Source: Acidobacteriota bacterium | GTDB taxonomy: Bacteria > Acidobacteriota > Vicinamibacteria > Vicinamibacterales > Vicinamibacteraceae | DNA: 64,000 nucleotides | Assembly (NCBI GenBank): GCA_020845575.1 | Contig: JADLFL010000024.1 | Coordinates: forward strand, 1 to 64,000 | Direction: 5' to 3' | Part shown: positions 9,370 through 17,918 of the stretch, piece by piece | Numbering within the stretch: the first letter of the stretch is position 1 | Layout: the number at the start of each line of letters is the position of its first letter | Made by a program: the position numbers and the translations under genes | The notes under the pieces: model-generated | Database searches by the model: none | What the model was told of the DNA's origin: nothing | What the model saw: only the letters and a program-made list of their open reading frames with translations

Positions 9370-11052
9370 ATGAAGATCCCCGCGTCATCCATCCCCTGGT
9401 CCACCTGGCGTCCCAAACTCGTCGAGATGCTGGCCGGCTACGACCGGCGCACGTTCTCCGCGGACGCGATCGCCGGCATCACCGTCGGCGTTGTCGCGCT
9501 ACCGCTCGCGATGGCGTTCGGCATTGCCTCCGGTGCCTCGCCGCAAGCCGGCATCTATACCGCCATCGTCGGCGGGCTGATCGTGTCGTTGCTGGGGGGA
9601 TCGAGTATCCAGGTGAGCGGCCCGACGGGCGCGTTCGTGGTCATCGTCAGCGGCATCATCGCCGCGCACGGCCTCTCCGGGCTGTTGATGGTGACGATGA
9701 TGGCGGGGGCGATCCTCGTGTTCCTGGCCGCAACGGGGCTCGGGCGCGCGGTGAAGTTCATTCCCAGACCCGTGGTGATCGGCTTCACGAACGGCATTGC
9801 GCTGCTCATCGCGTCGACGCAGGTCAAGGACTTCCTCGGGCTTGCCATTCCCGATCCGCCGAGCGAGTTCTTCGCGCGCATGGAAGCGCTCGTGGCAGGT
9901 CTGCCTGCGTGGAATCCGGCGGCGGTCGCGCTCGGCATGGTGTCGCTCGCGCTCGTGCTGCTCGTCCCGCGCTACTACCCGCGCGTACCAGGTTCCATCG
10001 TGGCGCTGGTGCTGGCCACCGTTGCCGTGTTCGTGTTCGATCTGCCCGTCGACACGATCGGATCGAAGTTCGGCGGGATTCCGAGCGGATTGCCGCACGT
10101 CGAGATGCCGGCGTTCCGCGCCGACCTGCTGTTGCCGCTGCTGCCGTCGGCGTTCACCGTCGCGCTACTCGCCGCCGTCGAAAGCCTGCTCTCGGCCGTC
10201 GTGGCCGATTCGATGACAGGCGACCGTCACAACTCGAGTGCGGAACTCATGGGGCAGGGCGTGGCCAACCTGGTGTCGCCGCTCGTTGGCGGCATTCCCG
10301 TGACGGGCGCGATCGCGCGCACGGCCACCAACTTCAAGTCAGGGGCGCGCACGCCGGTCTCGGGGATCGTGCACGCGCTCACGCTGCTGTTGATCATCCT
10401 GCTCCTCGCGCCGCTGGCCACGTACGTCCCGCTTGCCACGTTGGCAGCCGTGCTGTTCGTGGTGGCGTACAACATGGGCGAGTGGCCTGAGATTCCGGCG
10501 ATCCTGCGCCTCGACTGGGCCGAGATCTCCGTGTGGGCGCTGACCTTCGGGCTGACGGTGATGGCAGACCTGACGGTCGCCGTCGAAGTCGGCATGGCGC
10601 TGGCCGCCCTGCTCTACATCCATCGCGTGACGGATACGACAGTGGTCCTGCCCGTCACGCAGGACTACATCGACGATGGGCGGGTGCACACGCTGCAGGA
10701 CCACGACGTGCCGGATGACGTGGCGATTCTGCGCATCCAGGGGCCGTTCCTGTTCGGCATGACCGACAAGCTCGCCGACGCGACGGCAGACATCTCGGCG
10801 CTGCCGGCCATCGTCATCCTTCGCTTACGGAACATGACGGCCATCGATGCCACGGGGCTGCACGCGTTCGAACAGCTCAACGATCGCCTGCAGGCGTCGG
10901 GCCGGTCGCTGATCCTCTGCGGCGCCCGTCAGCAGCCCGCGGCCCTGCTGCACCAGGCCCGGTTCGTCAGGCACGTCGGCGCCGAGAACATCGTCCCCCA
11001 CATCACGGCAGCCCTGAAGCGCGCCGAAGCCCTCCGCACCACCGCGGTGTAA
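9370..11052 (+). CDS. SulP-family anion transporter with STAS domain
   Basis: 560 residues in the inner membrane. The first 430 or so form the SulP transport core with 12-14 hydrophobic segments; ADAIAGITVGVVALPLAMAF marks the first repeat. A cytoplasmic STAS domain fills about 435-555, with the DATGLHA motif at the site usually written DxSG. The family moves sulfate, bicarbonate or dicarboxylates by proton or sodium symport; specificity cannot be read from sequence. ATG 9370 has GAGAGG 8 nt upstream and is preferred over GTG 9361. No carbonic anhydrase or sulfur genes flank it. Confidence 0.9.
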   Translation: MKIPASSIPWSTWRPKLVEMLAGYDRRTFSADAIAGITVGVVALPLAMAFGIASGASPQAGIYTAIVGGLIVSLLGGSSIQVSGPTGAFVVIVSGIIAAHGLSGLLMVTMMAGAILVFLAATGLGRAVKFIPRPVVIGFTNGIALLIASTQVKDFLGLAIPDPPSEFFARMEALVAGLPAWNPAAVALGMVSLALVLLVPRYYPRVPGSIVALVLATVAVFVFDLPVDTIGSKFGGIPSGLPHVEMPAFRADLLLPLLPSAFTVALLAAVESLLSAVVADSMTGDRHNSSAELMGQGVANLVSPLVGGIPVTGAIARTATNFKSGARTPVSGIVHALTLLLIILLLAPLATYVPLATLAAVLFVVAYNMGEWPEIPAILRLDWAEISVWALTFGLTVMADLTVAVEVGMALAALLYIHRVTDTTVVLPVTQDYIDDGRVHTLQDHDVPDDVAILRIQGPFLFGMTDKLADATADISALPAIVILRLRNMTAIDATGLHAFEQLNDRLQASGRSLILCGARQQPAALLHQARFVRHVGAENIVPHITAALKRAEALRTTAV

Positions 11053-11249
11053 CGGGCGACCACAAGGGCCGCCCTTACGGGGTTTCAGGTGCGTCGATGT
11101 GTACGGACGACATTTCGCGGATCCGTTGTAGGGGCGACCCTTGTGGTCGCCCGTCGTGCGGCGACGTCTCGGGGATTCATCTGTAGGGGCGACGCATGCG
11201 TCGCCCCTACGTGCCGCCCGGTTGCCGGTTGCCCGTTGCCGATTGCCGG
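11053..11249. repeat. Clustered palindromic repeats (family C) and heptad repeats
   Basis: Between SulP and rpsD. Three related elements with the core GTAGGGGCGAC: a diverged one right after the SulP stop (11053-11081), one at 11126-11154, and a perfect 28-nt palindrome at 11183-11210 centred on GCATGC. A family-A heptad array (GTTGCCGGTTGCCCG type) follows at 11219-11249. These look like REP-type elements; no coding potential is seen. Confidence 0.75.
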
Positions 11250-11252
11250 CCG

Positions 11253-11298
11253 TGAAAATGACAACGCCCGCGTGCGCCGTGAGGCACCACGCGGGCGT
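11253..11298 (-). terminator. Rho-independent terminator of rpsD
   Basis: Read on the minus strand, an 11-bp stem ACGCCCGCGTG/CACGCGGGCGT with a 13-nt loop lies 22 nt after the rpsD stop and is followed by TGTCATTTTC. Confidence 0.75.
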
Positions 11299-11319
11299 CG
11301 TTCCGACTTCAGCCGTGCG

Positions 11320-11922
11320 TCAGGAGTAGAACTCGACGACCAGGCGCAGTTCGATGGGGAAGGGGATGGCCGTGTCGTCGGGCAGCGTCGACACGCGCGC
11401 CGAGAGGGCGGCGGCATCGACATCGAGCCAGTCCGGACGGCTGAGCGCCTGACCGGCCTGCTGCTGCAGTTCGACGGCCTTCTTGGCGCGCTCGCGGACC
11501 GAGACCACGTCGCCGCGCTTCAGGCGCACCGACGCGATGTCGACAGGGCGGCCGTTGACGAGCACGTGACCGTGGTTGACGAGCTGACGGGCCGCGGGAA
11601 TCGTGCGGGCGAAGCCGGCACGGAACACCACGTTGTCGAGGCGACGCTCGAGCAACTGGGCGATCATGGCGCCCGCGGGACCCTTCGAGCGGGCGGCCAC
11701 GGCGGCCACGGCGCGAAGCTGACGCTCACTGACGCCGTAGTGGTACCGCAGCTTCTGCTTCTCACGGAGACGCGTGCCGTAGAGCGAGATCTTCCGCTTC
11801 ATCCGCGGGCCGTGCTGGCCGGGGGGATGCGGGCGCTTGTCGATGCTCTTGGCCGACAGGCCGGGCAGGTTCATGCCAAGTGCGCGCATCACGCGCAACC
11901 GCGGACCTCTAAACCGTGACAT
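11320..11922 (-). CDS. rpsD: 30S ribosomal protein S4
   Basis: 200 residues. S4 nucleates 30S assembly by binding 16S rRNA. The N-terminus MSRFRGPRLRVMRALG lacks the zinc-binding cysteines of the C+ form, so this is the zinc-free type. The S4 RNA-binding domain begins at RRLDNVVFRAGFARTIPAAR and contains HGHVLVNGRPVDIASVRLK. ATG 11922 has GGAG 7 nt upstream; the longer open frame is not supported because it runs through intergenic repeats. The gene stands alone rather than in the alpha operon (no rpsM, rpsK or rpoA nearby). Confidence 0.95.
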   Translation of the reverse strand: MSRFRGPRLRVMRALGMNLPGLSAKSIDKRPHPPGQHGPRMKRKISLYGTRLREKQKLRYHYGVSERQLRAVAAVAARSKGPAGAMIAQLLERRLDNVVFRAGFARTIPAARQLVNHGHVLVNGRPVDIASVRLKRGDVVSVRERAKKAVELQQQAGQALSRPDWLDVDAAALSARVSTLPDDTAIPFPIELRLVVEFYS

Positions 11923-12205
11923 GTAGTCTCCGAAATGCTTCTGCTGTGCCAGTGGGGTCACGCGAACACTGTGGCTGCACTGGCCCCCGCGAGTGTGAGC
12001 TGGACTCACACGATCCGAGAGAGTGTAGCCCGGACGGAGGGTTCCGTCAATGTGAACGGGGAACTCCGCCGGCAACCGGCAATCGGCAACAGGCAACCGG
12101 TCGATCTTCGGGCGAACTCGGCTCCGTTCCCCCTCTTCGTTCTGCCCGGAAGGCCCTTCCGTCATTCGTCATCCGGCATTCGTCATTTCCCCGGGCAAGC
12201 TTTTC
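11923..12205. repeat. rpsD upstream region with heptad and pentad repeats
   Basis: 283 bp between rpsD and the RapA-like gene, whose 3' end faces it. It holds the rpsD leader, a family-A array at 12068-12100 (CCGGCAACCGGCAATCGGC type) and an ATTCGTCAT-rich direct repeat at 12162-12187. No gene is seen. Confidence 0.6.
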
Positions 12206-14674
12206 CTATCCCTGAACCACGATCGCCGCGACGGCGTGCGGGCGCCGTGGGCCCAGCGCCGCGGCCAGCCGGGGGACCAGGGCCGGCCAGTCGTGGCGCG
12301 CCTGATCGGCCGGCGACATGCCGGTCGTTATGCCGGTCAGTTGGGCTCCGGGCTCACGGATGGCCCGGGCCCACTCCGGACGGTCGCGCCCCTCGCTGTC
12401 GAGGGCCCGCACCTCCAGCGCCGGCCCATCCCGATAGATGGCGACCACGCCATGCCCCTGAGCGCCGGCCCGCCGGAGCGCGAGCCGGGCCACGCGTCCC
12501 TCCGGCGCTTCCTCGACGTGGGCGAGGAGCCCCTCCACCAGCGGGTGGCCCGACGCAAAGAAGTCGTGCGTCTCGTCCTCGACGGCGTACTCGCGATCGA
12601 ACGACCCGACGAACGAAGCGCCGGCAGACACGCCCGGCAGGCTGTCGACCAGCGCACCGCTGCCGAACTCGATCGCATGCGCGCGGCGGCCGCGCACCTC
12701 GTCGACGCGGAACCCGAGCCGCGCCGCCGTGTGCGTGATCACGCGCTCCATCGCATCGTCGAGGTCGGTCGGCACCTTCGCCAGAATCGACGGTCCGAGC
12801 GCCGCCCGATACGGATCGCGATGCAACTGTTGATAGGCCGCGTCGTGGATGCGCGCACGGGCGGCTCGTGCCTCCGCGAGGATCTCGTCAATCCGCGCAT
12901 CGGTCAGCGGCGACAGCGACGCATCGACGGCGATCGCGTCGAGCACGTGTTCGACAGATGCCAGTTGTGGCTCGAGGCCCGCAATCGGTTCGTGGAACAG
13001 GCCGATGCGCTCGAAGAGGCGCACCACGTCGGCACCGATGCCGCCAGACGGCCGGAAGTAGACGATCTCGACGGGGATGCGGCGGCCGATGCGATCGAGC
13101 CGCCCGATGCGCTGCTCGACGGCTGCCGGCTTCCACGGCATGTCGTACAACACGAGGCGGGTACAGAACTCGAAGTTGCGTCCCTCGCCGCCCGCTTCGG
13201 TGGACACGAGCAGGCTCGGTCCGTCCTCGGCGCGGAAGCGTGCGACTTCGGTGTCGCGTCGCGCGGCGGAGAGTTCCTCGTGGAAGACACCGGTGGCCAG
13301 CGCACCGCGTGCGCTGAGCGCCTCCCGCAGCATCTCCAGCGTGTCGCGATGCGCCACGAAGATCAGGGTCTTCTCGCCGGCCGCGCGCCACCGCGGTGCC
13401 CGCTCCAGCAGCCACGCGAGGCGCGGATCCGTGCGGTCCATCTCGTCGGCCTGCTGGCGCAACGCGTGTTCGTCGGGGGCCAGCACGGCCTTCAGCGCCG
13501 CACCTGACGCGAGTGCACGGCGCACGCGATCGACGGCTCGCTTGGCAACGAGTGGTGATGGCGGTGCGGGTGTCGTCGATGGGGACACGGGATCGGTGCC
13601 ACCGAAGCGACGCGCGTTCGCGACGGGCACTGTCGCGGCCTGCGCGATCACGGCGTCGGGCGTCGGTGCGATGTCGATGGGCCGTGGCTGGCGTGGCGGG
13701 AGTCCACCGATGTCGACGCGCCGTGTGGCGCTGGTACACGGCGGGAACGGCTCGCCCGATGCGAGCCGGGCCTCGACGTCCATGTCGGCCGGGAATTCCT
13801 CCGGCCGCAGCAGCTGCAGCAACCGGAAGAACCCGTGCGCATCGTCTTCGAGCGGTGTGGCGCTGAGCAGCACCACGTGCCGGCCGAGCGCGGCGATCGG
13901 GGCGACGGCGCGAAACGCCGGTCCGGCGGCGCGGCCCTGCGGCCATCGCAGCCGCTGCGCCTCGTCGACGACGAGCAGATCGATGCCCGCGTGGACGGCC
14001 TTCGACGTGAGATCGGGCCGTTCGATGAGCGTCTCGAGCGCGATCACCGCGCGGCGATGGACGTCGAAGGGATTGAACGACTCGCCGAAATCGCGTGCGA
14101 CGTCTGTCAGACGCGGGGCGTCGAGGAGCGTGAACACCTGGTGGTACTTGCGCCACAGCTCTCCGAGCCACTGGACGGTCAGCACGTCGGGTGCGACGAC
14201 GAGACACCGCTCGATGCGCTGCGTGTGCAGCAGCCGGTTCATGATGAGCGCGGCCTCGATCGTCTTGCCGAGGCCAACTTCGTCGGCCAGCAGCCAGCGG
14301 ACGGGTAAGGTTGCCGTTGCCCGCTCGGCGACGTGGAGTTGGTGCGGGAAGAGCCGCACGCGGCCGCCGAGCATCGAACCGAGCCCGCCTGCCTCTCGCG
14401 ACGCGAGCAGGCGCAGTGCGTCGAGCCGCGCCAGGAACGCCTCAGGGCTGTCGACGTCGCCGGCTGCCAGGCGCTCGAATAGTGGTCTGTCGCGGCGGTC
14501 CGGCGTGGCCGTCGTCGGCACGAGCGCATCGCTGCCGGCTGCCAGGCGCAGCGTGGTGTCCGTCGCCGGAAAGTGGACGACGAGCACGCGGCCCTCGACG
14601 GCCATCACCTGCCCGATGCCGAGTTCCTGATTGAAGCGATGGGTGAGCTGATCCCCTGTGGACCATGAGGACAC
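12206..14674 (-). CDS. SNF2/RapA-like DNA-dependent ATPase
   Basis: 822 residues (E. coli RapA has 968). RapA rescues stalled RNA polymerase using ATP-driven translocation. An N-terminal SH3-like region (about 1-55) resembles the RapA tudor part; Walker A is DEVGLGKTIEA at 131-141; the DEAQ box (LLVVDEAQRLRW) is near 236; the second RecA lobe contains VSTEAGGEGRNF and motif VI EQRIGRLDRIGR. The start is GTG 14674. It stands alone, transcribed away from the gasdermin locus. Being shorter than RapA, it could also be another bacterial SNF2 subfamily. Confidence 0.85.
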   Translation of the reverse strand: MSSWSTGDQLTHRFNQELGIGQVMAVEGRVLVVHFPATDTTLRLAAGSDALVPTTATPDRRDRPLFERLAAGDVDSPEAFLARLDALRLLASREAGGLGSMLGGRVRLFPHQLHVAERATATLPVRWLLADEVGLGKTIEAALIMNRLLHTQRIERCLVVAPDVLTVQWLGELWRKYHQVFTLLDAPRLTDVARDFGESFNPFDVHRRAVIALETLIERPDLTSKAVHAGIDLLVVDEAQRLRWPQGRAAGPAFRAVAPIAALGRHVVLLSATPLEDDAHGFFRLLQLLRPEEFPADMDVEARLASGEPFPPCTSATRRVDIGGLPPRQPRPIDIAPTPDAVIAQAATVPVANARRFGGTDPVSPSTTPAPPSPLVAKRAVDRVRRALASGAALKAVLAPDEHALRQQADEMDRTDPRLAWLLERAPRWRAAGEKTLIFVAHRDTLEMLREALSARGALATGVFHEELSAARRDTEVARFRAEDGPSLLVSTEAGGEGRNFEFCTRLVLYDMPWKPAAVEQRIGRLDRIGRRIPVEIVYFRPSGGIGADVVRLFERIGLFHEPIAGLEPQLASVEHVLDAIAVDASLSPLTDARIDEILAEARAARARIHDAAYQQLHRDPYRAALGPSILAKVPTDLDDAMERVITHTAARLGFRVDEVRGRRAHAIEFGSGALVDSLPGVSAGASFVGSFDREYAVEDETHDFFASGHPLVEGLLAHVEEAPEGRVARLALRRAGAQGHGVVAIYRDGPALEVRALDSEGRDRPEWARAIREPGAQLTGITTGMSPADQARHDWPALVPRLAAALGPRRPHAVAAIVVQG

Positions 14675-14697
14675 GGCGGAGATCGTGACACATGACG

Positions 14698-14703
14698 TAG
14701 GCT
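14698..14703 (+). promoter_or_regulatory. Candidate -10 box of a leaderless transcript
   Basis: TAGGCT ends exactly 6 nt before the GTG start at 14710, so transcription would begin at or next to the start codon. It would drive the small membrane protein and perhaps the gasdermin gene behind it. Confidence 0.5.
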
Positions 14704-14709
14704 CGTGGC

Positions 14710-15261
14710 GTGCCTCTGCTGATCGTGGTGCTCGTCGGCGTGCTGGTGGTGCTGCCTGTCGTGCTCGTGCCGTGGTCGATCCTGCAGCGCTATCGGGCCG
14801 GTGTGGCGCGGCGGCCGGCGCGCGGCTGGGTGGCGATGGTCAACGTCGTGGCCTTCGCGTTCTCGACGGGGATGGTGTTCGCGGGCGCGATGGTGTCGGA
14901 GTTCTGGGTGGCCGGAGCGCTTCGCGCGGCGCTCGTGGGATGGGTTCTCGGTGTGGCGCTGGGCGGCGTCGGGCTCGCGTTGAGCCGCTGGGAGCACGAC
15001 GGCGCGGGCTGGCACTTCACGCCGAATCGCTGGCTCGTCGCGCTGCTCGCGCTGGTCGTCGTGACACGGCTCGGATACGGCATCTGGCGTGCGTGGACGG
15101 CGTGGCGGACATGGGGCGTTGCCGACTGGGCCGCGCACGCGGGCATCGCCGGGTCCCTTGGCGCCGGCGCGTTGCTCATCGGATACGGCGTCGGGTTCTG
15201 GGCTGCCGTCCGCTGGCGCATCGGCCGCCGGCGGCGATGGCAGGCCACGTCTGTGCGCTGA
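14710..15261 (+). CDS. Small polytopic membrane protein (possibly DUF1453/CcdC-like)
   Basis: 183 residues with about five hydrophobic helices: 1-22, 43-62, 70-88, 107-125 and 148-170. The stretch WHFTPNRWLVALLALVVVTR resembles the DUF1453 (CcdC-like) family, but this is from memory of the pattern and not a search. The C-terminus is basic (RIGRRRRW). It lies on the same strand as the gasdermin gene, 55 bp upstream, with no clear promoter or terminator between, so co-transcription is plausible. Function unknown. Confidence 0.65.
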   Translation: MPLLIVVLVGVLVVLPVVLVPWSILQRYRAGVARRPARGWVAMVNVVAFAFSTGMVFAGAMVSEFWVAGALRAALVGWVLGVALGGVGLALSRWEHDGAGWHFTPNRWLVALLALVVVTRLGYGIWRAWTAWRTWGVADWAAHAGIAGSLGAGALLIGYGVGFWAAVRWRIGRRRRWQATSVR

Positions 15262-15316
15262 CGCCTCGACGAGCGTTCTTCGAGTGACCCGCCGCGCGCG
15301 GGCAGGAGGCGCCGCG

Positions 15317-16129
15317 ATGTCCCGTCCCGATCAATCGATCACGTTCCTTCGGCAGTACGGCTACAGCGTGTTCCGGTATCCGCGTGCGAGCGCGCAGCCG
15401 CTGGAGGTCATGCACCGCGACGGCAAGGACCTGTCGCGTCTCGGCACCCTGCCGCAACTCATCTCCATCGGCGCCCAGCCCCTGCCCGCCATCGCACGCG
15501 ACGAAGCACCAGGTATCGACATCGACGGCACCGAGACGAGCAAGGTCAACGTCGCTATCGGCGTCAACATCCTCGGCGCCTTCATCGGCGCGCTCGGTGG
15601 GGGCAATCTCGGCCTCGCCGTCGGATTCAAGAAGGCCAGGACGGTGACCTTCAGGTACGCCGGCGTGATGGAAGACCGCGTGGACGTGCTGGCGCTCGAG
15701 AGCTGCATCAACGCCGGACAGGTCCTGGCGTCGCTCCCGCCTGGCACCATCGACAAGTTGATCGACGACGAGGTGTACGTGGTCACGTCGGTGCTGAAGA
15801 CGCGCAGCATCATCGTGAGCGCGCAGGGTGAAGCCGGCAACAGCGTCGAGCTGGACGTGCCGGTGATCAAGGGCACCGTTGGGGGCAGCGTGAAGACGGA
15901 GTTCGAAGGTGCCGTCAGCAGCAGCGTCAGGTTCGAGGGCGACGTGCCCGTGGCGTTCGGGCTGCAGGCGGTCCAACTGGTCTTCGACGATGCGCTGCGA
16001 CTGGCGACGACGAAGTCGCTGCCGCCGGGCGGCGCCGGGGCACGTACCGTGCGTCCCGGCGACATGCCGGGCGGCCGTCGTCCCGCGTATCTCGAGATGC
16101 GCGGCGCGTTCGTGCGTGTCGGTGAATAG
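15317..16129 (+). CDS. Bacterial gasdermin homologue (pore-forming, self-inhibited)
   Basis: 270 residues, close to the usual bGSDM length. Known bacterial gasdermins are kept inactive by a short C-terminal peptide; a protease removes it and the protein forms large membrane pores that kill the cell. Matches to the family pattern: FLRQYGYSVFRYPRASAQPL at the N-terminus (9-28), the glycine-rich membrane-inserting stretch 79-104 (VNILGAFIGALGGGNLGL), ARTVTFRYAGVMED (107-120), DDEVYVVTSVLKTR (150-163), and VAFGLQAVQLVFDD (212-225). Residues 235-270 form a proline/glycine linker and a tail with R254-R255, a possible cleavage point. No N-terminal cysteine for palmitoylation is seen. AGGAGG lies 7 nt before ATG 15317. 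No protease gene is adjacent. Assignment by pattern, not by search. Confidence 0.8.
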   Translation: MSRPDQSITFLRQYGYSVFRYPRASAQPLEVMHRDGKDLSRLGTLPQLISIGAQPLPAIARDEAPGIDIDGTETSKVNVAIGVNILGAFIGALGGGNLGLAVGFKKARTVTFRYAGVMEDRVDVLALESCINAGQVLASLPPGTIDKLIDDEVYVVTSVLKTRSIIVSAQGEAGNSVELDVPVIKGTVGGSVKTEFEGAVSSSVRFEGDVPVAFGLQAVQLVFDDALRLATTKSLPPGGAGARTVRPGDMPGGRRPAYLEMRGAFVRVGE

Positions 16130-16291
16130 CGGCCGGGTTTGCGACGCATACAGGCGTTCGGACGGGCTGTTCAAGATCCAGGACACCAATGCCTGCGCAA
16201 CGCATCCGAGCCGCGTGCGTGATGAACGCGCGCGCGGCACTGTCCTTGCACGTCCAGCGCGCGTGATGCCGGTGCAAGCGCAGGAGTGGGG

Positions 16292-16936
16292 ATGCGTCGT
16301 AGCAAGTGGGTGAGATCGATCGCAGTCGTCGCGGCTGTGGGACTGGCGTCGATGATGGCTGGAAGGGAGGCGTGCGCGCAGAGTGAGACCACGCGCGTGG
16401 ACATAGGCGGACAGATAGGTGTACTGCGGTTGCCGGACTCGTCGGGCACGAATGTCGGTGTCGGCGGTCGCGTGACGATCAATCTCACGCGATGGCTCGG
16501 TGTCGAGAGCGAGTACCAGTTCGTGCCCAACGATGAGTTCGAGCAGTCGAGTGTGTTGGCGGAAGGGAGCGTGGCGGGCATTCGTTACGAGCGCCGTCGG
16601 TCGACCGCACTGTTCGGCGTGAAGGCGGGTTATCGCGGCGAGCGCGTTGGCGTCTTTGCCAGGGCCCGCCCCGGATTCACGACGCTCACCCATCGCGGCG
16701 TGGACTGCCTCGGCGAGGTGTGTGCGCTGATGCTGCTGGCCGTGCCCGAGTATCGACGGGAGTTCGCCCTCGACCTCGGAGGTGTGGTGGAGGTCTATCC
16801 CTCGACGCGATGGGTGATGCGTACGGACGTCGGTGCCCTGCGCATCCGTCACCGGAGCAGCGCGCCACCGTGCGCCTCCGGCGGTTGCACCTCGACGAAC
16901 CTCGTCGCCTCGGCGGGGGTGGGGATCAGGTTCTGA
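16292..16936 (+). CDS. Outer-membrane beta-barrel protein
   Basis: 214 residues. Signal peptide about 1-29 (ending EACAQ); the rest is alternating hydrophobic/polar strands and ends in GVGIRF, with a terminal aromatic residue typical of proteins inserted by the Bam complex. Two cysteine pairs (CLGEVC and CASGGC) could form disulfides in loops. Likely an 8-stranded barrel of the OmpA/OmpX-like class. AGGAG lies 5 nt upstream of ATG 16292. It follows the gasdermin gene by 162 bp; no functional link is evident. Confidence 0.75.
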   Translation: MRRSKWVRSIAVVAAVGLASMMAGREACAQSETTRVDIGGQIGVLRLPDSSGTNVGVGGRVTINLTRWLGVESEYQFVPNDEFEQSSVLAEGSVAGIRYERRRSTALFGVKAGYRGERVGVFARARPGFTTLTHRGVDCLGEVCALMLLAVPEYRREFALDLGGVVEVYPSTRWVMRTDVGALRIRHRSSAPPCASGGCTSTNLVASAGVGIRF

Positions 16937-17013
16937 ATCTCTGACTCCTGATTTCCGGGCCCTCGAGTTCCTGCTGGTGCCCGGTGCCCGGTGCCCGATC
17001 GTATTCTTACGCG

Positions 17014-17886
17014 ATGTCGCGTGTTGCGTTCGTCACAGAGAGTCGGTTGCCAGAGGGATCGGACGAGGATGAGCTCGTGTCGGCCATCCTCACGCCACGC
17101 GGCATCGACGTGGTGCACACCGTCTGGGACGACGCCAGCGTCGACTGGACGGCGTTTGCATCGGTGGTGATTCGATCGCCCTGGGACTACTACACGAAGG
17201 CCGACGCGTTCTGCGCGTGGCTGACGTCGCTCGATGTGGCGGGCGCCAACCTGTGGAATCGGCCGCGTACCGTGCTCGACAACGTCCACAAGCGATACCT
17301 CGTGGACTTCGCGGCGCGTGGCTTACCCGTCGTGCCGACGGTGTGCGTGCCGCGCGGCAGCGATCGCGATCTCCGGCGCGTGCTCGCGGACAACGGATGG
17401 ACGTCCGCCGTGATCAAGCCCGCCATCTCCGCGGGTGCGCACCTCACGTGGCGGACGTCGATCGAGGCTGCGACGGGCGACCAGGCGCGATTCGCCGCGC
17501 AGGCGGCCGACGCCGATACGCTCGTGCAGCCCTTCATGCCGTCCATTGCCACCCGGGGCGAGGTGTCTCTGGTGTTCATCGAGGGCCGGTACAGTCACGC
17601 GGTCGTGAAACGTCCGCGGGCGGACGACTTCCGCGTGCAGACGCAGCACGGCGGCGTGGCCGACGCGTGGCATCCGACCGACGCGATCGTCGAGCAGGCA
17701 GCGGCCGTGTTGCGCGAGGTCGCGGCACCGCTCCTCCATGCGCGTGTGGATGGCGTCCTGGAGGAGGATAGGTTCGTCCTCATGGAGCTGGAGATCAACG
17801 AGCCGTACCTGTTCCTCTCACACGCGCCAGACGCCGCCACTCGCTTCGCCGACGCGATCCAGCACACGTGCGCTGTCAGCCCGTAG
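17014..17886 (+). CDS. ATP-grasp enzyme of RimK/glutathione-synthetase type
   Basis: 290 residues, cytoplasmic. ATP-grasp ligases join a carboxylate to an amine or thiol through an acyl-phosphate. Visible: the pre-ATP-grasp region with SPWDYYTK, the first ATP-binding lysine region KRYLVDFAARGLPVVPT, AVIKPAISAG, LVQPFMPSIATRGEVSLVF and the metal-binding end LMELEINEPYLF. The last motif is intact, so it should be active. A TATTCT box ends 6 nt before ATG 17014, pointing to a leaderless start. Substrates unknown. Confidence 0.8.
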   Translation: MSRVAFVTESRLPEGSDEDELVSAILTPRGIDVVHTVWDDASVDWTAFASVVIRSPWDYYTKADAFCAWLTSLDVAGANLWNRPRTVLDNVHKRYLVDFAARGLPVVPTVCVPRGSDRDLRRVLADNGWTSAVIKPAISAGAHLTWRTSIEAATGDQARFAAQAADADTLVQPFMPSIATRGEVSLVFIEGRYSHAVVKRPRADDFRVQTQHGGVADAWHPTDAIVEQAAAVLREVAAPLLHARVDGVLEEDRFVLMELEINEPYLFLSHAPDAATRFADAIQHTCAVSP

Positions 17887-17890
17887 CTGC

Positions 17891-17918
17891 GGTCGGGCCC
17901 GGAGGCCGACCCTACCTA
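17891..17918. repeat. Family-B GC-rich hairpin between convergent genes
   Basis: GGTCGGGCCCGGAGGCCGACC type inverted repeat just after the ATP-grasp stop and touching the end of the response-regulator gene. It is nearly the same as the copy at 61953 and may serve both genes as a terminator. Confidence 0.7.

Noticed and set aside
15089-15316. N-terminal extension of the gasdermin frame
   Set aside because: AGGAGG at 7 nt before ATG 15317 and the family N-terminus fix the start; the extension overlaps the membrane-protein gene.
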